Notes under the pieces: generated by a model
What the model was told of the DNA's origin: nothing
Database searches by the model: none
Seen by the model: only the letters and a program-made list of their open reading frames with translations
Made by a program: the position numbers and the translations under genes
Source of the DNA: Actimicrobium sp047621345
Lineage (GTDB): Bacteria; Pseudomonadota; Gammaproteobacteria; Burkholderiales; Burkholderiaceae_D
Reading direction: 5' to 3'
Assembly: GCA_047621345.1 (NCBI GenBank)
Contig: JBLHLW010000008.1
Coordinates: forward strand, 19,892-83,891
Length of the DNA stretch: 64,000 nucleotides
Shown here: positions 17,358 to 25,488 of the stretch, in pieces
How positions within the stretch are numbered: position 1 is the stretch's first letter
Layout: every line of letters begins with the position of its first letter

Positions 17358-17887
17358 GGGCGCTTCGTGAACGAGAGCGTCACATCGCCGACATGAAAAC
17401 CGAATTTGCTCATTGCAGCACGGTTGAGCATCACCCGATCATCCATCAGATACATCCAGTCCTCCATTGTCACATCGATGACTTTGCCATCGACTGGCAA
17501 CGCCAGCACGTATTTCCAGCGCAGCGCATTGCCTGCGACCACGCCCTGAGCGGTGCCAACCACGTCGCTGGCAGTGCCGGTGTAGGTGCCGGGACCGGTC
17601 TTGGTCAATGTCCAGATGCGTTTTTCCTTGGTGCCGTCGGAATATGTAAAGCTCTCGTCGAGGGTGCCGACATCGCCTTTCCAGCTACCGACCATCACGA
17701 CGGAAAAGCGCTTGATGACCTCGCCGGAACGATCCTGAAACATGCCTTGCGCGTCCAGCGTGCCATTGAAATATTGTTGCAAGTCGAGCGTCGGTTTCTG
17801 ATCCGCATAGCGCGATGGTTCGACGGTGCCGCAACCGGCAATCAGGAAGGCGCAGCACAGCGCCAGCAGAGGTTTGAAGATTTTCAT
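17354..17887 (-). CDS. DUF3833 lipoprotein
   Basis: 177 residues with a lipoprotein signal (MKIFKPLLALCCAFLIAGC, acylated at Cys19) followed by the DUF3833 domain: 'LDLQQYFNGTLDAQGMFQDR', 'FVVMVGSW'-like strand and 'VTMEDWMYLMDDRVMLNRA'. The start at ATG 17887 has an AAAGGAA ribosome-binding site; the upstream ATG at 17911 would hide the signal peptide. DUF3833 is of unknown function, but the domain recurs beside CFA-like methyltransferases. It follows the MFS gene by 24 bases and overlaps the SDR. Confidence 0.85.
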   Translation of the reverse strand: MKIFKPLLALCCAFLIAGCGTVEPSRYADQKPTLDLQQYFNGTLDAQGMFQDRSGEVIKRFSVVMVGSWKGDVGTLDESFTYSDGTKEKRIWTLTKTGPGTYTGTASDVVGTAQGVVAGNALRWKYVLALPVDGKVIDVTMEDWMYLMDDRVMLNRAAMSKFGFHVGDVTLSFTKRP

Positions 17888-17911
17888 GGGATTCCTTTCA
17901 ATAGTGAGCAA

Positions 17912-19153
17912 TTAAATAGCGCGCAATGGTGCGCGCCATAGCAGCGCGGCTGCCAGTAATTTAAGCAGGCATGGCACGACGGCGTAGGCAATGCTCAGTG
18001 CCTGTCCGCCTGCCGCACTTTGCAAACCGGGTACATAACCGAGCCATTCGAGCAGCGGCAGCGAGACACCTGCTGCCAGTGCCAGATTCATTTTGGTGGC
18101 CCAGCTCCACGAACCGAAATAGACGCCTTCGCGCTTGCCGCTATCGCCGGCCTCATGAATGACGGCGGCCAGCAAGGCTGGTGGCAAGGCCAGGTCGGCG
18201 CCCAGCGTCAGACCGGACAACACGCAGATGATGCCGAAGGCGGTGGCGTCGCCCGCACCGAGCCCGTAGGCCCAGATGAATCCGGCCACTGCCAGCAGCA
18301 TCGAGAGCATCCACGCACGCGCTTCACCGAGGCGTTTGGCCAGTGCCACCCAGAGCGGCATCGAGGCTGCAGCGGCAACGAAATACAGGACCAGAAATAG
18401 ACCAGCCTGCTGGCCCAGTCGCAGGCGATCACTGGCGAAAAACAGGAACAGCGTGGCCGGGATCGCCGCCGCAATGCCATTGACGACAAATACCGCGAAC
18501 AACCAGCGAAACAGCTTGCTGCGAAATGGCACCAGCAATTCCGACCAGCCGCCATGACTGCGCAGCACTCGTGTCGGCAGCGGTGCGGCGCGCGCCAACA
18601 GCAGCACCGAGCCGGTCAGTACCGCGAGGAAAGTGGCGGTGAGCCACCATGACGGTCCCAGTGCCGGCAGGGCGGCGGCGATGATGACGCCGATCAGGCC
18701 GCAGCCTTCGCGCGTGGCAGTCAGGCGCGATCGCTCGGTCGGTGCCTGGGTCAGCGCCGCGCCCCAGCTCTGGTGGCTGATGGTGGCCAAGCTAAAGCCG
18801 ACGTAGACCACCAGCAGCGCAGTCATGAACCACGCCAGCGGAAAGCCCGTGGCGACTGCCGGCGGATGAAACAGCGCAACGAATCCGGCCGCCAGCATGG
18901 GCAGGGACAGCAATACGAACCGGCGATAACTATCGGCTCGGCGCGCGCCGTCGATCCACAAACCGAGCGCGGGATCAAGGAAGGCATCAAACAAACGCGC
19001 CAGCAACAGTGCGGTACCGATCAGCGTCAACGACAAGCCGAAGCGCTCGGCATACAACTGCGGCACGTACACATAGACCGGTAGCGCAACCATTGCCAGC
19101 GGCATGCCGAACAGACCGTAGGCGAACAGGCTGGTGCGATCCAGCCGTGCCAT
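17912..19153 (-). CDS. MFS transporter of the GPH/MFS_2 type
   Basis: A 413-residue twelve-helix transporter with N-terminal 'LFAYGLFGMPLAMVALPVYVYVPQLYAERFGLS' and 'RLFDAFLDPALGLWID', the Asp-rich loop typical of glycoside-pentoside-hexuronide/MelB-like carriers. The same subfamily includes lysolipid transporters. It sits inside the lipid-modification operon, so lipid or fatty acid handling is a reasonable inference but is not shown by the sequence. Its start and the preceding stop share a base (TAATG arrangement). Confidence 0.8.
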   Translation of the reverse strand: MARLDRTSLFAYGLFGMPLAMVALPVYVYVPQLYAERFGLSLTLIGTALLLARLFDAFLDPALGLWIDGARRADSYRRFVLLSLPMLAAGFVALFHPPAVATGFPLAWFMTALLVVYVGFSLATISHQSWGAALTQAPTERSRLTATREGCGLIGVIIAAALPALGPSWWLTATFLAVLTGSVLLLARAAPLPTRVLRSHGGWSELLVPFRSKLFRWLFAVFVVNGIAAAIPATLFLFFASDRLRLGQQAGLFLVLYFVAAAASMPLWVALAKRLGEARAWMLSMLLAVAGFIWAYGLGAGDATAFGIICVLSGLTLGADLALPPALLAAVIHEAGDSGKREGVYFGSWSWATKMNLALAAGVSLPLLEWLGYVPGLQSAAGGQALSIAYAVVPCLLKLLAAALLWRAPLRAI

Positions 19154-19695
19154 TAGCGGGGTGCCGCGTTCATCAGCAAGGCTTTGCGCAACCCGTCTGC
19201 GCTAGTCTTCGGGTCCAGCCAGATGGCAAAGAAGGCGCGTGCAAACGCCGGATCGGCGATCTCGCCGAGCGGTTTGCCATCAAGGTAAAAGCGCGCCCCC
19301 AGCGCCGGCAGGTAGACCCCGGTGATGCGGGTACCCTCCTCGACGTTGGGAAACAGCGCGGTCATGCGGGCTAGCCAGTCGCCCTGTTGGGCGGGCGTAC
19401 CGATGTCGAGCTTGCGGATTTCATCGGCGCTGGACTCGGCGATTTTTTTGCCATTGAGCGAGCGCGAGTAGGTCAATTCCAGCGCCAGCGGCGCATCGGG
19501 CGCGGTGCCGTTGGCGCCGACCCACAACTGTGCCTCGTAGATCGACAGGCCGAACCAGCGGAACGTACCTTGGCCAGATAGCCTTGCAGCAGGCACGTCT
19601 GCAGCAATATAGGCTGGTGCCGACCACGCAGGAAGTGCCATTGCAAGACTGAGCAACAGACCGGAAAAGAGGATCCCCCACCGGCGCGTGTTCAT
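19153..19695 (-). CDS. Chalcone-isomerase-like (CHI-fold) protein, exported
   Basis: 180 residues with a signal peptide ending 'ALPAWSAP' and a chalcone-isomerase-like domain: 'RLSGQGTFRWFGLSIYEAQLWVG', 'LELTYSRSLNGKKIAESSADEIRKL' and 'ARAFFAIWLDPKTSADGLRKALL'. Bacterial relatives lack flavonoid chemistry; CHI-fold proteins include fatty-acid-binding proteins, which would fit the CFA-type neighbours. ATG 19695 overlaps the stop of the methyltransferase gene (ATGA). An in-frame upstream ATG at 19755 would lie inside that gene. Confidence 0.82.
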   Translation of the reverse strand: MNTRRWGILFSGLLLSLAMALPAWSAPAYIAADVPAARLSGQGTFRWFGLSIYEAQLWVGANGTAPDAPLALELTYSRSLNGKKIAESSADEIRKLDIGTPAQQGDWLARMTALFPNVEEGTRITGVYLPALGARFYLDGKPLGEIADPAFARAFFAIWLDPKTSADGLRKALLMNAAPR

Positions 19696-20918
19696 GGTTT
19701 TTCGAGCGTGAATTGTGCGACGTCGATGCTGCCGGCGCGAAATCCCGCTTCGCAATATGCGAGATAAAACTCCCAGGTGCGCAAGAATCGATCATCGAAA
19801 CCTTGCGCCCGTACCTTCGGCAGTTGCTCCTTGAACGCGCTGCGCCATTCGTCGAGCGTGCGGGCATAGTCGAGGCCGAACTTGAATTCGTTGACGACCT
19901 GCAGACCGTATTGTTCGGCGTATTGCTTGAATACTTTCGGTGATGGCAGCATGCCGCCCGGGAAGATGTATTGCTGGATGAAATCGGTGCCCTTGCGGTA
20001 GCGCTCGAACAGCGCGTCGTCGATGACGATGGTCTGGATACACGCGCGGCCACCCGATTTCAGGTTGCGTGCAATGCATTCGAAATAGCTAGGCCAGTAG
20101 CTCTCTCCCACTGCTTCGAACATCTCGATGGAGGCGATGCCATCGAACTGGCCGTTGGTGTCGCGGTAGTCCTGCAGCAGTAACTCGACCTGATCGACCA
20201 CGCCGGCATCGGCGAGGCGCTGGCGAGCAAAGTTCAGCTGTTCGGTCGACAGCGTCAGGCCGGTTACATGGGCGCCGGCATCGCGTGCAGCGATTTCGGC
20301 AAAACCGCCCCAGCCGCAGCCGATTTCAAGGATGCGTGCGTCGTTGTCAACGTCCAGTTCGGCGAGGATGCGCTGGTATTTGGCCTGCTGTCCGTCTTGC
20401 AGGCTGTCGATATGACCGTTCGAAAACAGCGCGCTCGAGTAGGTCATCGACGGGTCCAGCCAGAGCTGGTAAAAATCGTTGCCGATATCGTAGTGCGCGT
20501 GGATATTCTTGCGACTGCCCGAGCGCGAGTTACGGTTGAACAGGTGTTTGATGCGATAGAGCAGGCTGCCCCACCAGGTGCCATAGATCACCGATTCGAC
20601 CGCATGCCGGTTGCGTGTAAATAGTTCGACCAGTGCGGGCAGATTGTCGGTGGTCCAGTGACCATCGATGAATGTTTCGGCAAAGCCGATGTCGCCAGAT
20701 TTCAGGGCGGCGCTACAGACTTCCCAGTTGTGCAGCTTCATTGTCACCGGGGCGGACGTGTCGCCGAAGCGGGCTCTTTGGCCATCCGGAAATTCCATCA
20801 CGATCGCGCCCTGATCAATCTTGCGCAGCAGTTGCAGCACGAACTGCACTTGTGACGGGAAGGCCTCGGTCGACAGGTGCTCGGCTTGGGCAGGAAGTGG
20901 GGCGGTTGTGGTGTTCAT
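19692..20918 (-). CDS. CFA-synthase-like SAM-dependent lipid methyltransferase
   Basis: A 408-residue member of the cyclopropane-fatty-acyl-phospholipid synthase family, which adds a SAM methyl or methylene carbon to a double bond of a membrane phospholipid acyl chain. It has HYDIGNDFY (142-150) and the SAM site LEIGCGWGG (197-205). In place of the Cys of 'YSCAY' it has Ser162 (MTYSSALF), and in place of the His of 'LHTIG' it has Gln295 (CIQTIV); Glu268 is kept. Both changed residues are bicarbonate ligands in E. coli Cfa. The enzyme may therefore methylate without closing a cyclopropane ring, as proposed for UfaM-type enzymes of furan fatty acid synthesis. Confidence 0.85.
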   Translation of the reverse strand: MNTTTAPLPAQAEHLSTEAFPSQVQFVLQLLRKIDQGAIVMEFPDGQRARFGDTSAPVTMKLHNWEVCSAALKSGDIGFAETFIDGHWTTDNLPALVELFTRNRHAVESVIYGTWWGSLLYRIKHLFNRNSRSGSRKNIHAHYDIGNDFYQLWLDPSMTYSSALFSNGHIDSLQDGQQAKYQRILAELDVDNDARILEIGCGWGGFAEIAARDAGAHVTGLTLSTEQLNFARQRLADAGVVDQVELLLQDYRDTNGQFDGIASIEMFEAVGESYWPSYFECIARNLKSGGRACIQTIVIDDALFERYRKGTDFIQQYIFPGGMLPSPKVFKQYAEQYGLQVVNEFKFGLDYARTLDEWRSAFKEQLPKVRAQGFDDRFLRTWEFYLAYCEAGFRAGSIDVAQFTLEKP

Positions 20919-21682
20919 CGGCTCAGCTCTTTGGACGGTGGTGCGGGTTTGCTATAAAACGGGACGCGCTTGAAAAATAATCTCAGCGCCTGCCAGTGGA
21001 TGCGTACGATCACGCCAAACGTCATCAGCGGATAGGTGAAAAAGCCGCGCAGCACGCTGCGGTTGTTCAGTGCGGTGGCGGTACCAGCGACGCTGGTCAG
21101 CAGCAACGGGCCACTGGCATCGTCATGGTCGATGCGGGCGATCGTGTGGTCGCCCTGATGCACGAAGCGAAAACGGTAAGTGCCCGAGGTCGCACAAAAT
21201 GGCGAGACATGGAACACCTTGCGGGCGCGCATTTCTTCACCGAGTGTCATCGTCTTACCGTTATCGAGCAGGTAGCAATGTTTCTCGCCGAAGGTGTTGC
21301 TGACTTCGCAGAGAATCGCGCGCAAGGCGCCATCGGAGCGGTGACAAAACCAGAACGAAACCGGATTGAAGACATAACCGAGCACACGCGGGAAAGTCTG
21401 CAACCAGATTTCGCCAGAGGCATCGGTGACGCCTTCGTCGTGCAGCAGTTTGTCTATCCACGGCAGCAATGCCTGCTGGCCATCGCCGTGGTCGCGGTCA
21501 TGAAACGACAGCAAATTGAAACGGTTGCGCGAGAACAGGCGTGGACCAAAGCCGTCCGCACCCAGCGTGCGCAGCGGTAGGCGCAAGAAGTACACGCCGT
21601 AGGTGAAGGCGTTGGCGACCGGGCGCAAACGGCTATGGGCGACCTTGCCAAAGCAGAGTTGCGGAGCGGCGGCTTGCGGCAT
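20915..21682 (-). CDS. DUF1365 domain protein
   Basis: 255 residues of the DUF1365 family: 'LCFGKVAHSRLRPVANAFTYGVYFLRLPL', 'FSRNRFNLLSFHDRDHGDG', 'FNPVSFWFCHRSDGALRAILCEV' and 'KVFHVSPFCATSGTYRFRF'. The family is almost always encoded between an FAD-dependent oxidoreductase and a CFA-like methyltransferase, exactly as here, and plants and bacteria share this trio. Its chemistry is not established. It overlaps the methyltransferase start by four bases and starts two bases after the oxidoreductase stop. Confidence 0.88.
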   Translation of the reverse strand: MPQAAAPQLCFGKVAHSRLRPVANAFTYGVYFLRLPLRTLGADGFGPRLFSRNRFNLLSFHDRDHGDGQQALLPWIDKLLHDEGVTDASGEIWLQTFPRVLGYVFNPVSFWFCHRSDGALRAILCEVSNTFGEKHCYLLDNGKTMTLGEEMRARKVFHVSPFCATSGTYRFRFVHQGDHTIARIDHDDASGPLLLTSVAGTATALNNRSVLRGFFTYPLMTFGVIVRIHWQALRLFFKRVPFYSKPAPPSKELSR

Positions 21683-21683
21683 C

Positions 21684-22979
21684 TCAGGCCGCCACGCGCA
21701 GCGACTGCTGGCGCTCCAGCATCGCGATGGCTTGCGCTACGGCGAGGCCGGATTTCAGGCCGTCTTCATGGAAACCATAGCCAGTCCAGGCGCCGGCAAA
21801 CCAGGTGTTGCGCACCCCTTGTAGTGACGGCAAACGTCCCTGCGCGCGGATCGCGGTTGCATCGAACACCGGATGCGCGTAGTCGTATTCGGCAATCACT
21901 TTGGCCGGATCAGGTTCGTCGATCGGGTTGAGCGAGACGATGACCGGTGTTGTGAATGGCAGCGGCTGCAACTGGTTGATCAGGTAATGCACGCAGACCT
22001 TGGGCGTCTGGCTATTCTGGCTCTGGTAATTCCAGGCTGACCAGGTCTTGCGGCTGGCCGGCAGACAGCTGGCATCGGTATGCAGCACGGCGCGGTTCGG
22101 CTCGTAGCGCACAGCTGACAAGATGGCGTGCTCGGAAGCGCTGGCATCGGACAGCAAGGCCAGGCTCTGGTCGCTATGGCTGGCCAGCACGACATGTTCG
22201 AACTGGTGTTCACCGTCGTCAGTGCGGATCGAAATGTGCGTATCGGTGCCGTGCGGCATCCGGGTGATTTCGCGTACCGGCGTGTGTAGCGCGGTATGAC
22301 CGATTTTTGCCAGCAACTTGTCGACGTACTGGCGCGCGCCACCCTTCACAGTTTGCCATTGCGGTCGGCCATTGACTTGCAGCAGGCCGTGGTTATGGCA
22401 AAAGCGCACGAAGGTCGAGAGTGGGAACGCCAGCATCTGCTCGGTCGGACATGACCAGATGCATCCGGCCATTGGCAGTAAATACCAAGCGCGGAACTGC
22501 TCGGTGTATTTGTTCTGAACGAGGAATTCGCCGAGCGAAATGCCGGTGGCAAGGTCGTCGCCGGCTAATGCCATCGCCGTGGTTTCGCGATTGAAACGCA
22601 GGATGTCGCGCAGCATGCCGATAAAGCGCGGGCTCAGCAAGTTGCGACGCTGGGCGAACACCGCATCGAGATTGCCGCCGGCCCATTCGAGCGTGCGCTT
22701 GCCCAGCGGCAGCTTGACCGAGAACGACATATCGGTGCCGACGGTCTCTACATCGAGTTCCTTGAACAAGGCCACGAGATTTGGATACGTTTTGTGGTTG
22801 AACACCAGAAACCCGGTATCTACGCCATAGGTATGTCCATCCAGCGTCACGTCGACGGTATGGGTATGGCCACCAAAATAATCATTGGCTTCAAACAGGG
22901 TGACATCATGGCCGCCTTCGGACAGGCGGTAAGCGCATGACAAGCCAGAAATACCGGCACCTACAACAGCTATTTTCAT
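21684..22979 (-). CDS. FAD-dependent oxidoreductase of the amine-oxidase superfamily
   Basis: 431 residues. The N-terminal dinucleotide-binding motif GAGISGL (residues 7-13) and 'LFEANDYFGGHTHTVDV' bind FAD, and the C-terminal 'NTWFAGAWTGYGFHEDGLKSGLAVA' closes the FAD site. It resembles phytoene-desaturase/amine-oxidase proteins that precede DUF1365 and a CFA-like enzyme, and may introduce a double bond into a methylated fatty acid (UfaD-like role, inferred). ATG 22979 has a good AGGAG site eight bases upstream, whereas the ATG-less extension to 23051 lacks one. It is the first gene of the eight-gene operon. Confidence 0.87.
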   Translation of the reverse strand: MKIAVVGAGISGLSCAYRLSEGGHDVTLFEANDYFGGHTHTVDVTLDGHTYGVDTGFLVFNHKTYPNLVALFKELDVETVGTDMSFSVKLPLGKRTLEWAGGNLDAVFAQRRNLLSPRFIGMLRDILRFNRETTAMALAGDDLATGISLGEFLVQNKYTEQFRAWYLLPMAGCIWSCPTEQMLAFPLSTFVRFCHNHGLLQVNGRPQWQTVKGGARQYVDKLLAKIGHTALHTPVREITRMPHGTDTHISIRTDDGEHQFEHVVLASHSDQSLALLSDASASEHAILSAVRYEPNRAVLHTDASCLPASRKTWSAWNYQSQNSQTPKVCVHYLINQLQPLPFTTPVIVSLNPIDEPDPAKVIAEYDYAHPVFDATAIRAQGRLPSLQGVRNTWFAGAWTGYGFHEDGLKSGLAVAQAIAMLERQQSLRVAA

Positions 22980-23070
22980 GACGCGTCTCCTGCCCGAATA
23001 AGGTTTAATAATTGCAATAGTCCTGCACAGTACTACGCACCGGCGGTCCAATCGGATTCACTGCAATTGG

Positions 23071-23661
23071 TTAGCCGGGCTGGCTTAGCGCTTTTTCGAT
23101 GGCGTTCACCAGGCTCGGGTTGCCGGGTTCGATCTCACTGGCAAAACTGGTGACGACCTTGCCGCTGCGGTCGATCAGATATTTGTGGAAATTCCATTGC
23201 GGCGTTTTCCCGGTGGTTTTAGCCAGCGCGGCATACAGCGGGTTGGCGTTGGGGCCGGTGACAACGGCTTTCGAAAACATCGGGAATTTCACGCCGTAAG
23301 TATTGAAACAGAAGTCGGCAATTTCTTTGCTCGTCCCAGGCTCTTGCTTGCCGAAATCATTGGACGGGAAGCCCAGCACGACCAGGCCGCGTCCCTGATA
23401 CTTGGCGTAGAGCGCTTCGAGGCCTTGGTATTGGGTGGTAAAGCCGCAGTAGCTGGCGGTATTGACGACGAGCGTGACCTTGCCGGCATATTGACAAAGG
23501 TTTTGTGGCGCCTCGTCTTGCAAGCGTTTAAATTGTTGTTGCAGCACGGCGGGACAGTTAGCGGGTGCCGCGGCCTGAGATTGCGCCTGTACGGCGGGCA
23601 GCAGGCCCGTTGCGGCGATGGCGAACAGCAAGCAGGCGATGATCCTTTGGCGCAAATTCAT
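23071..23661 (-). CDS. Glutathione peroxidase family protein, exported
   Basis: 196 residues. A signal peptide (MNLRQRIIACLLFAIAATG...VQAQ) is followed by a GPx/BtuE domain with the peroxidatic Cys72 in NTASYCGFT, Gln106 in 'FPSNDFGKQEPG' and the catalytic Trp-Asn in 'QWNFHKYL'. It lacks selenocysteine, as usual in bacteria, and probably uses thioredoxin-like reductants. The export signal points to removal of lipid hydroperoxides in the periplasm or inner membrane. It lies on the same strand as, and ~90 bases upstream of, the lipid-modification operon. Confidence 0.88.
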   Translation of the reverse strand: MNLRQRIIACLLFAIAATGLLPAVQAQSQAAAPANCPAVLQQQFKRLQDEAPQNLCQYAGKVTLVVNTASYCGFTTQYQGLEALYAKYQGRGLVVLGFPSNDFGKQEPGTSKEIADFCFNTYGVKFPMFSKAVVTGPNANPLYAALAKTTGKTPQWNFHKYLIDRSGKVVTSFASEIEPGNPSLVNAIEKALSQPG

Positions 23662-23693
23662 GATTGTAGACTCGCTGGTATTATTCTAGGCTT

Positions 23694-23704
23694 GTTAGTC
23701 TAAC
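23694..23704. promoter_or_regulatory. Small palindrome between gpx and photolyase genes
   Basis: GTTAGTCTAAC is a perfect 5-base inverted repeat around one base. A matching TAGACT at 23667-23672 is the reverse complement of AGTCTA inside it. It lies in the 167-base divergent region between the peroxidase and the photolyase, where a shared operator would be expected. It is short and may be chance. Confidence 0.25.
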
Positions 23705-23828
23705 TGATTTTTCAACCCTACTTCGACCGCGTGATCTGGCGCTGGCCTCGGGTGTCTGGTAGCCCTCTTTGTCATAGGACGTGAAAGGCACTCCTGATGG
23801 ATAACTCTTCTTTTTTCGTGGCAGTGCC

Positions 23829-25367
23829 ATGATGCGCCGGCTGGTTCTGGTGCTGGGCGATCAGCTCTCGATGGACAATCCGGCATTGGCGGATTTTGAT
23901 CCGCAACGGGATGTGGTGGTCATGATCGAGGCTGCGAGCGAAGGCATGGCGGTGTGGTCGCACAAGGCGCGCATCACGCTATTTTTGTCGGCAATGCGGC
24001 ATTTTGCGCTGGCGCTGGGTGAGCGCGGCTGGCCTTTCATTTATGTGAAGCTCGATGACGCGCTGCCGGGCGATTTTGCGGCCCGCCTTGGCGCGGTACT
24101 GGCCGAACATCAGCCGCTGTCACTGTACGTGGCAGAGCCGGGCGAATGGCGTATGCAGCAACTGCTGGAGCAGGTCTGTGTCACTGCACAGACGCCATTG
24201 CGGATCATCGACGATACCCATTTCCTGTGCAGTCGTAGCGAATTCGCGACCTGGGCAAAAGGCAAAAAAGAATTGCGCATGGAGTTCTTTTATCGCGTGA
24301 TGCGCAAGAAGCACCGGGTCCTGATGAAGGACGATCAGCCCGAAGGAGGCGAGTGGAATTACGACGCCGAGAACCGCAGTGCATTTCCGAAACGCACCGG
24401 TCCCGGCGTGATTCCTGCACCGGCCAGTTTCGCACCCGATGCCATCACGCGGGAGGTCATCGCGTTAGTCGACACGGAGTTCGCCGATCACCCGGGCAGC
24501 ACCGATCATTTCATCTGGCCAGTCGATAGGGCTCAAGCTCTGCAGGCCTTGCAGGCATTCATTGCGACCCGACTGACTGGCTTTGGTACCTATCAGGATG
24601 CGATGTGGACTGACACGCCGTTCGGCTGGCATGCGCTGCTCTCGAGTAGTTTGAACTTGCATTTGCTGTCGCCCATCGAAGTGATCGCCGCTGCCGAAGC
24701 CGCTTATCTTAGCGGGGCTGTGCCGTTGGCCAGCGCAGAAGGATTCATTCGTCAGGTGCTCGGCTGGCGGGAATTTATTCGCGGTGTCTACTGGCTCGAC
24801 ATGCCCGGCATGAAGCAGGCGAATCACTATGATCACCAGCGCGCGCTGCCGGGTTTCTATTGGACCGGTGACACCGGCATGGCGTGCATGAAAGATGCGA
24901 TCGGCCAGACGCTTGCGCATGGCTATGCGCATCACATCCAGCGTCTGATGGTGACTGGCAATTTTGCCTTGCTGGCAGAATTGTCGCCCCAGCAAGTAAG
25001 TGACTGGTACCTGGCGGTATATGTCGACGCCGTCGAATGGGTTGAGTTACCGAACGTGGCAGGGATGGCATTGCATGCGTTGGGCAACCGTTTTACCAGC
25101 AAGCCGTATATCTCAAGCGGGGCCTACATCAAGCGCCAGAGTAACTACTGCAGCGGTTGCCGGTATGATCCTGCACAACGACTTGGTGCACGTGCCTGTC
25201 CGTTCACGACGCTGTACTGGAACTTCATCGATAAACACGAAGCGACATTGGTCGGCAATCCGCGTACGGCGCTGATGGCGAAAAACATTACCCGATTATC
25301 TGGCGAGGAGCGTGCTGAAATTCGGGTGCTGGCAGCCAGCATGTTGGATCGGCTCGACACATTGTAA
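23829..25367 (+). CDS. FeS-containing (6-4) photolyase/cryptochrome (FeS-BCP type)
   Basis: A 512-residue flavoprotein of the bacterial cryptochrome and photolyase class with an iron-sulfur cluster, which repairs (6-4) photoproducts. Its four cluster cysteines are Cys353, Cys441, Cys444 and Cys457; the spacing of 88, 3 and 13 residues is the same as I recall for Agrobacterium PhrB. 'MRRLVLVLGDQLSMDNPAL' is the usual N-terminus, and 'AEGFIRQVLGWREFIRGVYW' and 'VTGNFALLAEL' lie in the FAD domain. FAD, a lumazine antenna and 4Fe-4S are expected cofactors. It is divergent from the peroxidase and the lipid operon. Confidence 0.9.
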   Translation: MMRRLVLVLGDQLSMDNPALADFDPQRDVVVMIEAASEGMAVWSHKARITLFLSAMRHFALALGERGWPFIYVKLDDALPGDFAARLGAVLAEHQPLSLYVAEPGEWRMQQLLEQVCVTAQTPLRIIDDTHFLCSRSEFATWAKGKKELRMEFFYRVMRKKHRVLMKDDQPEGGEWNYDAENRSAFPKRTGPGVIPAPASFAPDAITREVIALVDTEFADHPGSTDHFIWPVDRAQALQALQAFIATRLTGFGTYQDAMWTDTPFGWHALLSSSLNLHLLSPIEVIAAAEAAYLSGAVPLASAEGFIRQVLGWREFIRGVYWLDMPGMKQANHYDHQRALPGFYWTGDTGMACMKDAIGQTLAHGYAHHIQRLMVTGNFALLAELSPQQVSDWYLAVYVDAVEWVELPNVAGMALHALGNRFTSKPYISSGAYIKRQSNYCSGCRYDPAQRLGARACPFTTLYWNFIDKHEATLVGNPRTALMAKNITRLSGEERAEIRVLAASMLDRLDTL

Positions 25368-25428
25368 GGTCGAGGCGTCGGTAAGTTTGGGTAGCCTGAA
25401 AGGACTTCTGGTACGCACTCCGCTGCGC

Positions 25429-25456
25429 TTGTCGCAGACGCATTTGTTGGTAAAAT
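25429..25456 (+). promoter_or_regulatory. Possible promoter of the ferritin/desaturase-like gene
   Basis: TTGTCG (25429-25434), a 16-base spacer and TAAAAT (25451-25456) lie 33 bases before the start codon at 25489. The match is reasonable but the spacer is short, and the gene might also be read from the photolyase transcript. Confidence 0.35.
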
Positions 25457-25488
25457 CGGTTAGTTACTTCATTTTTATTAAGGCACTT

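Noticed and set aside
22980..23070. Possible RpoE-ChrR type promoter (TGATC-type -35) before the FAD oxidoreductase gene
   Set aside because: Only imperfect matches (TGAATCC on the minus strand, and TGATCT before the photolyase) with no shared -10 element; not enough to call.
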